NCBI GenBank assembly: GCA_963931865.1
Contig: OZ007508.1
Location: forward strand, 12,026,781-12,090,780
DNA: 64,000 nt
Source of the DNA: Axinella damicornis
Taxonomy: Eukaryota; Porifera; Demospongiae; Axinellida; Axinellidae
Reading direction: 5' to 3'
Shown one piece after another: positions 10,961 to 19,257 of this stretch. The notes beneath the pieces are model-generated. The model saw only the letters and a program-made list of their open reading frames with translations. It was not told where the DNA came from and did no database searches. Both the position numbers and the translations under genes were made by a program. Each line of letters starts with the position of its first letter. Positions within the stretch are counted from its first letter, which is position 1.

Positions 10961-11752
10961 CACTGTGTGGGCCGTGGTGAAAACCCGGACCGGACCCGAC
11001 TGACCGGAAGTGAAATAGCAATAATTATTGTAGAGCGACTTAGTGCTAGCTGAACGACTCGGATGTTTTGTCAACTATTACATGTAGCACTTGCAGACAA
11101 CTGCCGGAGGAGTTTCGTGGGACCCGAAGAGCTTCAGCAAAGGTACTGTCTGTATTGCTACTGCATTTGTAGTTAGCGGAGCAGAGCAAGGGGTGAGTCT
11201 CACGGACAGTAGAATAACTAGTACTCGATGCTTTTGTAGTATAGATTACTCACACTCGCTTGGCCCAGCTCTCTGATTTACCCAGCTCTCTGATTTTACC
11301 TAGCACTGTGAAACGCCAACAAATGCCTGGCTGCCTCCTTCAAGTAATCCGGCAGACTTGGACCCGCGCGGCTACCTCGCTAATGCTTCGTGGCTTCAAA
11401 CTACTGTGCAAATCAGGAAACTCGTGAGACTAAACTGTTCTCTGACTTCCCTGCATGAGGCAATGCCGCAATGGCTACTCGTAATGGCTAATTCACGATC
11501 CAAGTAAGCTATTTTCTCCACACGTGGAGACACTAATTGAAGGGGTCAGTGGAAAAAGGGGATAAGTCAGTTATTACTACTTTGGAGAAAACATGGGTTA
11601 AAGTTTAGAATTCTTCACTTGTCTATATCTCAGTTTTGAACCAATGAAACTTTCTCAATTTTTTTTTCATATACACCACTATGCATTCTCAATGTAACTA
11701 TGCAGTTTACAGTCATTTCTCACGAAAAGAAAACCAAAAAAAAATTTTTATG

Positions 11753-11974
11753 TTAATCATGATCTGAATCGGATAAGACTGGATGATTGGCTAAGGAGCT
11801 GTAGAAGTTCCTGCATGCCGGTGGAAGGTATGGGATCATTTTCTGAAGGTCAGCAATCTTTTTAGACTTAACTGGATGGCCATCTGGATATAACACACAA
11901 TCATATATACATTTATGTCCTTTATAGGCGACGTCTTCCTGCGTCCTTTGAGGATGCAAACCTCCTACCACGCT
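11753..11974 (-). pseudogene. C-terminal remnant of DUF7869-type transposon protein
   Basis: A 72-residue minus-strand frame contains GHPVKSKKIADLQKMIPYLP followed by PACRNFYSSL and an acidic tail SDSDHD. From memory, this matches the C-terminus of the large arthropod and cnidarian proteins annotated with domain DUF7869. It lies just downstream of the N-terminal part (12846-12028) with several hundred codons of the central region missing. The deletion would have removed the presumptive catalytic core. Confidence 0.5.
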
Positions 11975-12027
11975 TCATGTACACTAAAAGATGACTTCAT
12001 CCAATACTCTCCAGGATGTGACACAAT

Positions 12028-12846
12028 CTAATTAAATTCCTCATTGAAGATTTTCCGATAAAGCCATTCCTTCACTTGTGGTTTCTCACTTTCATCAAGT
12101 TTTGGTTCATACTTTTCCAAATAAAGACGATACATTCTCGCGATGCTTAAATTTTCAGGTAAGTACCTTCGCTTTTTATTATCATGGCGAGAGTAGTGGC
12201 TTTCTTGGCTGGGAAAAGATGTGATATGTTCTCGAACCTGAGCTTTCAATTCTTCACTAGTGGCGTGAGGTCGATTTTTGTGCTTTCCACGATCATCTCC
12301 AGAAAACAGAACACCAGATACTAGCTTTTCACAGAGACATTCAACTCGACGCTTGCCAATTCCATGTATCTGATAAAAGGCCTGTTTACATACTTTTACT
12401 TGATCTCCAGAGCTTAGGTGGACATGATAGAAAAAAGAATTACTTCTCACCCTTCCAGATCCAGTTGTAGACCTCGGCCTCTTTTGTTTGGGGGCAGAGT
12501 GCTTTATTAGCCCATAGAGATACTTGTTCTGGCCATCGTGATCAGCTAACTTGTAAAACTCGTCAAATATATGCTTCCTCTCGGCCACACTCACGCGTGA
12601 AGCACAGTGATTTTGGCAGCGACAAGAAAGTGATGCGCGTTGAGTCTTGCACGTTCTACGCTCGCCTTTGTAGGTCTTATATGCTTTACCACCGTCTTTC
12701 ATAACCTTCCTCTTCTTTCTTGCCCATTGTTCAATGCGTCGTAGTCTTTTTCGCCCTTGCTGCCGCTTAGGAGCAGGCGCAGGTGGATCGCCACTTGAAT
12801 CCGGCGACTCCATGTTTCGAATTTCTAGATTACGGAGTGCGTGCAA
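12028..12846 (-). CDS. N-terminal part of DUF7869-type transposon protein (internally deleted)
   Basis: 272 residues. Residues ~20-55 are strongly basic (KRQQGRKRLRR, ARKKRKV), probably nuclear targeting or DNA binding. A Cys cluster (CRCQNHC) follows at ~75, then a conserved block VCKQAFYQIHGIGKRRV at ~155. The signature RGKHKNRP and SFPSQESHYSRHDNKKRRYL region lies at ~190-230. These are, as I recall, the N-terminal hallmarks of DUF7869-containing proteins of unknown function, widespread and multicopy in animals. Here they lie inside perfect TIRs, showing that this protein family travels as a DNA transposon gene. The frame ends soon after KIFNEEFN, where the central domain should begin. The start is taken at 12846, but Met at about residue 12 (MESPDSSGD) is equally plausible. 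Confidence 0.6.
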   Translation of the reverse strand: MHALRNLEIRNMESPDSSGDPPAPAPKRQQGRKRLRRIEQWARKKRKVMKDGGKAYKTYKGERRTCKTQRASLSCRCQNHCASRVSVAERKHIFDEFYKLADHDGQNKYLYGLIKHSAPKQKRPRSTTGSGRVRSNSFFYHVHLSSGDQVKVCKQAFYQIHGIGKRRVECLCEKLVSGVLFSGDDRGKHKNRPHATSEELKAQVREHITSFPSQESHYSRHDNKKRRYLPENLSIARMYRLYLEKYEPKLDESEKPQVKEWLYRKIFNEEFN

Positions 12847-13112
12847 GGTAAGTATACGAAAACTGTTCTAAATAATCGCTCGTCATTCAAAAATTTGAAA
12901 TGCAAACGCTACCTGACTTCGCGCGCGAACGCTTGACATGTTAATCGAAGTGTAGGAACGCAAAACTCGATTTCGACAAAAAGTGACTTATCCCCTTTTT
13001 CCACTGACCCCTTCAATTACTACTTCCGGTCGGTCCGGTCCAGTCCGGGTGTTCACCACGGCCCACTGTGTGGCCCTCATTCCGCACATGGATTGCAATT
13101 ATTGTTCTGGTG

Positions 13113-13211
13113 AATTCTCCACTCAGCTGATTTGTGCTCCATCATTCTCTTTTGCAGGGTAGTACCCTGCAAAAGAGAATGATGGAGCACAAATCAGCTG
13201 AGTGGAGAATT
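13113..13211. repeat. Perfect 49-bp palindrome with 1-bp centre
   Basis: The arms 13113-13161 and 13163-13211 are exact reverse complements around a single G (13162). The arm starts AATTCTCCACTCAGCTGATT and ends TTTTGCAGGGTA. Such a structure is either a very recent inverted duplication, a fold-back element, or an assembly or cloning fold-back artefact. Confidence 0.95.
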
Positions 13212-13287
13212 ATGGGGTCGATTGACTCTTATATAGCGATAGCATGGACACACAATACTATCTGGTCGGCAGGCTCAGTCCCTCCAC

Positions 13288-14050
13288 TTGCCTGGGAAAA
13301 TAGATTTGAGTAAGCCCCCTCACTTCATACAGTACATTGTAGTTAACTCTCTACTGAACATTTGTGACCTGGGTCTGATGAACAAACTGGGCAAAAAAAC
13401 ACTTGCGGGTGCCACCTATGTTGAGGGGGGGATATGGTGCTGTATAGTCGGGGGACTGATTGTTTCACTCTAGGAAATTTTGGTCTGAGGGACCTGAAAT
13501 CCAGAAACCTTGATCCCCCAGACATTTCCAGGAAAGCTTTTGGTCCACAGGTAGACTAATGGTCCAAGTGATTTTTCTATATATGGCCAGTGGTACACTT
13601 CCATCTTTCCACAGTCCTAACTTCAGTGTACTGAAACCAACACCCTCAAACATCCGTCAGTGTTCCAGTCATTCATGTAAGCTGGGCCTCCAGAATGGAT
13701 GGCTTGATGGAGTTCTGCTACAAGCCGGTGCTGCCATCGGTTAGAAGTAACATTCCTGCAAATGCAACCTTCCAGGTCTGGTATAACAATGACTCTGGCC
13801 TCTGTTTTGAGTACCTGGTCTTTGCTACCCTCCTGAACGCTCTCTTTGGGGTTACAAGCGCATTATATGCTGGGACGAAGTACACAAGGATAAAGCGAAG
13901 GAGGACCCCCGTTGCTCTAGCCATCAGGCCAGGGCAGCCATTGCTCTCTGTGTGGTGGTGAACACTCTGGTCGAGTTCACGGCTTCCTTCGAGTTGGCAC
14001 AAGGGAGACTGTACTCAGTACTACTTGCTGAAGTTGTGCTCATCATTTCT
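13288..14050 (+). pseudogene. Remnant of a small multi-pass membrane protein
   Basis: Three hydrophobic segments lie in the plus strand: GGIWCCIVGGLIVSL near 13430-13470, LVFATLLNALFGVTSALYAG near 13820-13875, and, in a different frame, IALCVVVNTLVEF near 13940-13980 with LLAEVVLIIS near 14020-14050. The first segment, preceded by GATYVEGG, is reminiscent of the first transmembrane helix of MS4A-like four-TM proteins. The frame breaks between segments and the lack of clear splice sites suggest a decayed copy or unresolved exons. Confidence 0.3.
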
Positions 14051-14137
14051 TGAACATGGTTGAGATGGAAAGCACAACAAGTGTGGTGAGGTCAGAGTCT
14101 AAGACAAAAATCCTCCTGTCATTTCAGATGTACTCCA

Positions 14138-14178
14138 AGCCTCGTTCCCAGGCCCCATATGGGAATGAGGCTAATGTA
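14138..14178. mobile_element. 41-bp miniature element, TSD GTACTCCA
   Basis: AGCCTCGTTCCCAGG and its near inverse GGGAATGAGGCT face each other with a 10-bp centre. The 8-mer GTACTCCA flanks the insert at 14130-14137 and 14179-14186. Same family as 24574-24610 and 43945-44040. Confidence 0.75.
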
Positions 14179-14186
14179 GTACTCCA

Positions 14187-14517
14187 TGGCTGCTGGAATT
14201 GCAGCTGCTATCTGCTCCTAGTAATGACCTTCACGTCTTGACGATATTCTGACCATCACATCAGCAGTCTTGCATCAAAAAGAGATTACTACCTACATGT
14301 AGATGGTTTTGTAATCTGGTGTGATTTCGTCACGGTTTTTTCCCCATATCTCTGTGCTTTCTGAGCATTACATGCTGCATATATCATGATTGTACATACG
14401 TAGTTACTCACAATGTATAGTGCACTGTGCAGAGGTTTTCATGACATAATGTGCTTGATCTGAATGAGGTCTCTAAAATCCTCATCAGAAATTTGTATTT
14501 CATACAGATAATATCTA
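14187..14517. other. No supported gene
   Basis: AT-rich sequence without recognisable exon or repeat. Confidence 0.4.
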
Positions 14518-14670
14518 GTTATTGCACTCAAGCAGTCTCTTAGCCATTTAGAGACCTTCAGGATGCACCTGTAATCATCATCATCTCAGGCTTCGCCCTC
14601 GGTGATTATAGGTAGCATCCCTCAGGTCTCTAAAACACAGCAGCTAAGAGACCTGCTTGAGTGCAATAAC
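14518..14670. mobile_element. 153-bp fold-back element
   Basis: GTTATTGCACTCAAGCAG at 14518-14535 pairs with CTGCTTGAGTGCAATAAC at 14653-14670, and pairing continues through TCTCTTAGC, TTTAGAGACC and AGGATGC..ATAATCA towards a TCTCAGGCTTCGCCCTCGG centre. This is a typical small fold-back MITE. Confidence 0.8.
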
Positions 14671-15651
14671 CTATACTTAGAACAAGCAACGAGAGGGCAT
14701 GTTACCTATCAAACCTGTCATGTGTACCCCCCTCATTTCTGCACCTCACTAATATGATCTTGGTCAAGGAGTGGCAGTAGTCTTGAGGCCACATCCTTCG
14801 TGAGGAAGTGTCTGCTGAAGATGCATTCACTCAACTGGGGCTCTACTGGAATGAGAGTAGGATTACAGCTGCCATAATTAGTATGCTAGAGTAACCACAC
14901 TCACAACTACTTTGCCATCAGGAAATCATAGGTACAGTTGTACTAGGTTGGCTTGCTTTGTGGCTAATCTGAGAGTGTATTAGCACATTGCAAATCTTTT
15001 AGTCCCCACTTGCATCAATACATCTTCACTAGACCCTTCCTACATGTACATGCATACAAAGGGTGTGGCCTCGACATTAGGAGGAGCAGCTATCCTCAAA
15101 CCTTTTTCTCCCCACCCCTATACTCTCAGGTTAATTCTCCACTAAGTACCTTACTTAGCTTGAAGGGCAAATGTCTTAAAGCAGAGGGAGTAGGGACGGG
15201 ATATCAGACCCCGTCTCTCATTTTATCCTCCTTGAGTAAAGATAAGGAATCACCCTCAGCAGCCACTCCACCCATCAGCGTGTGTTCCTCTCGGGCTGAT
15301 GTAAAAATTACTTCACTCAGTACTAACTTACTATCCGCAATAGTAAACGCATGAAATATTTTCCACAGCTAGGCATAACTGTCCTTCGTGTTCCTTGGCT
15401 CACGTTCACATAGTAGCTCTTCCCGACAGCTGCTTCCCATATGTTGCCGTAAATGTGGTAACCATGCACACACATCTCGATCACTAACTCGTCCTCCATT
15501 GGTGCAGTTATACGTCGTGGTCTTACTTCACCCGCTAATACCGCAAAACTTTCCCACCACGAAATGAACTGCAACTACGGTAGTCAGAACTGCCGGTGTG
15601 CTGTTTAACAAAGCTACTTCCATCCCTCCACTCTCCTTCCACCCTGTCCAG
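14671..15651. other. No supported gene; upstream region of ankyrin exons
   Basis: A 114-residue plus frame at 15010-15354 lacks recognisable motifs. No additional ankyrin exon was found in this stretch, so earlier exons of the gene at 15652 lie further upstream or are missing. Confidence 0.35.
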
Positions 15652-16304
15652 ACCGCTCCACCTCGCAGCTGCACTGCTCAAGGTCCCAGAGATTGTTGAC
15701 CTCCTGCTGAATGATGAGGTGGAAGTGGATGCAAAGAACAACTCCTTTTCAACCCCACTCTTCACTGCATGCCAGACCAACAACCCTTACGCTGCCAGCA
15801 AACTCATTGCAAATGGTATGCCAGAGATGTGATTGCAGGAGGTAATCAGATTGATCTGCCCATAGTTTGAGCCTGAAGGTACATCAATAACTGTTTGTTT
15901 ATGACTCTTGGCTATAAGTACATATTATGTAAACACATGATAGTAATATACCCGGTATATGCTCATGTTGCTGCCGTATCCTGTAGCTGCTACACCATTG
16001 TTTGGTGCGTGGTTGTTATGACATGATTCTGACACAGGTGCAGACTGTGGAGCCCGGGATATGAGTGGGAAGTGTCCGTTTGACTACGTCAGAGACACAG
16101 AGGAGTGGATGGACAGCGGCTTCTTCTCAGAGACAGTCAGAGCTAGGCTGAAGGGTACATCAAACTATGCTCTTGGACTAAAATGTATACCTCTATATTT
16201 ATTGTCCTCTTTTCTATATCCTTTTAGCATTCAGCTTGAAGCATGCACGAGACCTGGTCAAGTCCATATCACAGGCTGTCAAAACCACTAGACCAAAGCA
16301 CTAA
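15652..16304 (+). CDS. 3' end of an ankyrin-repeat gene
   Basis: Partial CDS join(15652..15815,16038..16154,16228..16304). After a CTGTCCAG acceptor the first exon encodes PLHLAAALLKVPEIVDLLLN, followed by a second ankyrin unit with STPLFTACQTNNPYAASKLI. The second exon (acceptor ACACAG, donor GGTACAT) gives ADCGARDMSGKCPFDYV, which reads as a last degenerate repeat and leads into an acidic stretch. The third exon encodes a basic amphipathic tail FSLKHARDLVKSISQAVKTT ending at TAA 16302-16304. All junction phases agree and no frame is broken, so this is likely a functional gene's 3' end. Ankyrin repeats mediate protein binding; the C-terminal tail does not match any effector domain I know. 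The 5' part is not seen. Confidence 0.7.
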
Positions 16305-17236
16305 CTATAAGCTCTTCAGAAACTGCACATGTATTATACCATCAAAGCACTAACTAGGCTCGCAGACACTGCTTTGGACATGCACAGAATGTTCATGATA
16401 CAGTCACTAGTTTATCATGTCATTTTGATGGGGGGGGGGGATAGCTGCTTGCACGATCGGTGAAGACAAAACACCACGTCAGCAGATCGTATAGTTATTA
16501 TTCTTCCCTATAGCTCAGGAGCTGACACCCGCTTCAGTGTATTCTCCTCTCATAATAGTTGTGCAAATTCCACCAATCAGATTGCTCGATCATGCACTGC
16601 AAGGTCTCTGAATCCCATGGAGTACGTACCTCTCTGGGGGTACGTGTACTCTATTGAAGCCATGTATATAGGATACATGTTTACTGGCAACTTGGAAATC
16701 CATGGCAACTAGCTGCTTCTTATAGGCAGTGCAAAACCCTGGTGTAGATCCAGTCTCAGTATCTCAGTGGCGATAGTATCATGTGTGCCAGGATCGATGG
16801 CAAAGTAAGTCCGAAAGATCTTTCTCACAGTTGGAACAAATTCCACAGGAATTCAAAACCTGCAGTATCGCGGGTTGCATGGGGGTAATATAAAAGACAA
16901 TGTCATGCATGCAAACTCAGTTGTTGCTGTTGTTCACATCATAAAAAATTATGATATGCCAGTACATATCCCCCCATGCAGACATCACAGGTTAATTCAT
17001 TGAAAGGCTGGAATCAGACATGATAGTGGACAAATCCATTGGAATCAGAATAGTGGACAAATCCATCGGAATCAGAATAGAGGACAAAATTAATCCAGTG
17101 GGTTGATGCCTGCCATGGGAATGAGACTAAACAACTCACTCAGTGAGGTCTAGAGGTTCCAGTGTTACAGTAATTATGCCTGGTTCATGATCAACTATAA
17201 ATTGAATTTACTTTCTTAGCCTGATTGTTCTCATGC
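16305..17236. other. No gene; small hairpins and direct repeats
   Basis: Contains a poly-G run (16431-16440), a GAGTACGTACC/GGGGTACGTGTACTC hairpin (16619-16653), and a 30-bp GGAATCAGAATAGTGGACAAATCCAT-like direct repeat (about 17008-17090). No exon is supported. Confidence 0.5.
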
Positions 17237-17338
17237 AGGCCTACCCCCATCTTGTACTCTTTGGCGGGCACTCTTCTCATTCCATGTCATTGTATTACTG
17301 TCAATGCAAACCGAAGAAAAAATGGGGTAGGCCTGGGC
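17237..17338. mobile_element. Short TIR element (GCAGGCCTACCCCCAT)
   Basis: GCAGGCCTACCCCCAT at the left and ATGGGGTAGGCCTGGGC at the right are inverted, about 100 bp apart. A weaker relative (CCAGGCCTTCCCTGC..CACAGGGTAGGCCTGG) lies at about 24089-24172, next to the right end of the P-like transposon. Confidence 0.6.
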
Positions 17339-17586
17339 CAGATCCATGGTTGTAGCATGCATTCACGCAAAACAACACTTCACCCCTTGTTGCAGAATAA
17401 TGGTGTTTAGTTGATGACATTCAATCGTTCACATTATGTCACATCAATTTTGTTCCATGATGGATTTCTAGGTCCTTCATCTGAGAGTTTTCGGGGAATA
17501 GTGAACGGCAACAACCCTGTGAGGGGAAAGTAAAGATCATGACAAGACCAAGACGTGAAGGAGTTTGATCTCCAAAGCTTACCATT

Positions 17587-17786
17587 NNNNNNNNNNNNNN
17601 NNNNNNNNNNNNNNNNNNNNNNNNNNNNNNNNNNNNNNNNNNNNNNNNNNNNNNNNNNNNNNNNNNNNNNNNNNNNNNNNNNNNNNNNNNNNNNNNNNNN
17701 NNNNNNNNNNNNNNNNNNNNNNNNNNNNNNNNNNNNNNNNNNNNNNNNNNNNNNNNNNNNNNNNNNNNNNNNNNNNNNNNNNNNNN
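17587..17786. other. Assembly gap (200 N)
   Basis: Two hundred consecutive N. Any frame drawn through it is meaningless. Confidence 1.
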
Positions 17787-17889
17787 AACACGTACACGCA
17801 AACTAGCTGTAATAATTTTTACCACGAGGTTCAGCACGTGCCTTCACGTACTGTCACGTGATATATCGATTTTCGCGTTTAGCTGACGA

Positions 17890-18500
17890 TTATTGTATCG
17901 CTTGACCGATCATCGCGATGTATCGCGATATCGATATATCGTTGCAGCTCTACGTGACATCCGGTATAGTGCTAATGTCAAAAACACAATCTTACCTGAC
18001 ATAGACGCCATGGCTACCGTACCACAGCTAGCTAGCCTCTTTGACTCGACGATCAAGGCGTGCGTGCAGCAAGTAAACTCGGCCATATCGGGGAGTACAA
18101 TAGTTGACGAGTCCATGTGGATCACGTGCACCATACTGGATGTCACGTTACTTTCCGCATACATTCAACGTAGCCTATAGCGAGTTCGATACTCTCTTCT
18201 TATTATTATACACTCTTGATGGGAGGGTGGGAATGAGTACTGTCACCCTAAAATTCGGGTCGTTTCTACCGGCAAACATGGACCCGCGCGGCTACCTCGC
18301 TAACGTGCGTCTACCTCGCTCGCCTCGTAAACGCTTCGTGGCTTCAAAATATTGTGCAAATCAGCCATCCTAAACTGACTTCCCTGCACTAGACAATGCC
18401 ACAATGGCTACTCGATCCCACTATTTCTCTACACGTGGAAACACAGATTACTACTTCCAGTCGGTCCGGTTCGGTCTGGTCTGGTCCGGTCCACGGCCCA
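17890..18500. repeat. Second copy of the 11-kb repeat, without nested element
   Basis: Positions 18260-18497 align with 11345-11537 plus 13019-13063: the GACCCGCGCGGCTACCTCGC block, CTTCGTGGCTTCAAA, CTACACGTGGAAACAC, then ATTACTACTTCC and the GGTCCGGT-rich end CCACGGCC. Upstream, a 56-codon frame from ATG 18010 (MATVPQLASLF) is unsupported. This copy provides the empty site for the transposon at 11539-13014. Confidence 0.7.
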
Positions 18501-18595
18501 TGAACAAGAGTACACGTTCTCAAACAAACATATCAAATAGCAACATGTATGTTTGCTGCCGTGTCGCTATGGTGATAAGTTTTCTCTACCTCCAG

Positions 18596-18681
18596 CACTA
18601 GAGCAAGCCATTTTCGATGGTCACCAGAAGGTGGTGGAGCTCCTCCTGCGAGCAGGAGCCAACCCTGACATACAGGACAAG
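18596..18681 (+). pseudogene. Truncated ankyrin exon
   Basis: After CTCCAG the frame gives ALEQAIFDGHQKVVELLLRA followed by GANPDIQDK and a GTGAGC donor. Compared with the intact 99-nt paralogue at 35982-36080 it lacks the first 13 bases (the DGQT codons), which breaks the phase. The flanking intron sequence (GCAGGACAGGACAGTTGTGTACATGC) is shared with that paralogue, so both derive from one duplicated segment. Confidence 0.7.
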
Positions 18682-19257
18682 GTGAGCGCAGGACAGGACA
18701 GTTGTGTACATGCAAACCTGAATAGCGAATGTGATGACCCTGCATCCTGTGAAACCAGGAGCTGGAGTGAAACTCCTCCTACGCATGTACCAGCCTTGTT
18801 CCCTGCAAATGGTTGTATTCGCATGACAGAAGCAGAAGAGTGGGGAAGGCCTGGGGGTGCATTGATCACATGAAAGGTGGATGTATGGGGGTGGGCCCCA
18901 ACTACAAATATTCATGCACCACACGGTTTGGAGCGAGTTCATATACAATGTAGTCTGGAATGTGGACTAGCAGTGGAACAGTTGAACCTAGCCAAAGGTA
19001 TGGCAGATACCAAGAGCGCATAAGTAGATCGCCCGCCCGGAGTAAGAGCGTGTAACTTCCGCAAACTTCAAACCGGGCGAAATACATGAGTTGTACTAAA
19101 AATAGCTACAGCGGTTTAACACTCTTGTAGTGATTCTTTCCGCCACGTGATAATTGACTGGCATGGAGTGCGCACCAACTGGAGCGCGAAGGTACTGAGA
19201 ACACTGGGGCATTGTCTGCGTTGTTCTGGGCCAAGCGAAAGGGAGGAAGCGGTAGCA

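Larger units (their letters stand above)
11539..13014 (-). mobile_element. Nested 1,476-bp DNA transposon, perfect 31-bp TIRs, AATT TSD
   Basis: Positions 11539-11569 (GAAGGGGTCAGTGGAAAAAG..) are repeated exactly inverted at 12984-13014. AATT flanks both ends (11535-11538 and 13015-13018). The paralogous repeat at about 18440-18455 has the same flanks without the insertion (..ACACGTGGAAACACAG-ATT-ACTACTTCC), so the insertion boundaries are confirmed by an empty site in the same window. It carries the two coding remnants described separately. Confidence 0.9.
10970..13063. mobile_element. Outer non-autonomous DNA element, TSD CACTGTGTG
   Basis: The ends are GGCCGTGGTGAA..CCCGGAC (left, 10970-11010) and its inverse at 13021-13063, about 42 bp of imperfect TIR. 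The 9-mer CACTGTGTG flanks both sides (10961-10969 and 13064-13072). Without the nested 1,476-bp element and its 4-bp duplication this element is about 0.6 kb. Part of a second copy occurs at about 18260-18497 (same GACCCGCGCGGCTACCTCGC block and GGTCCGGT-rich right end). A 9-bp TSD would fit Mutator-type elements, but no transposase of its own is present. Confidence 0.7.

Noticed and set aside
17439..17861. Four open frames through the gap
   Set aside because: They consist mostly of N bases and carry no information.
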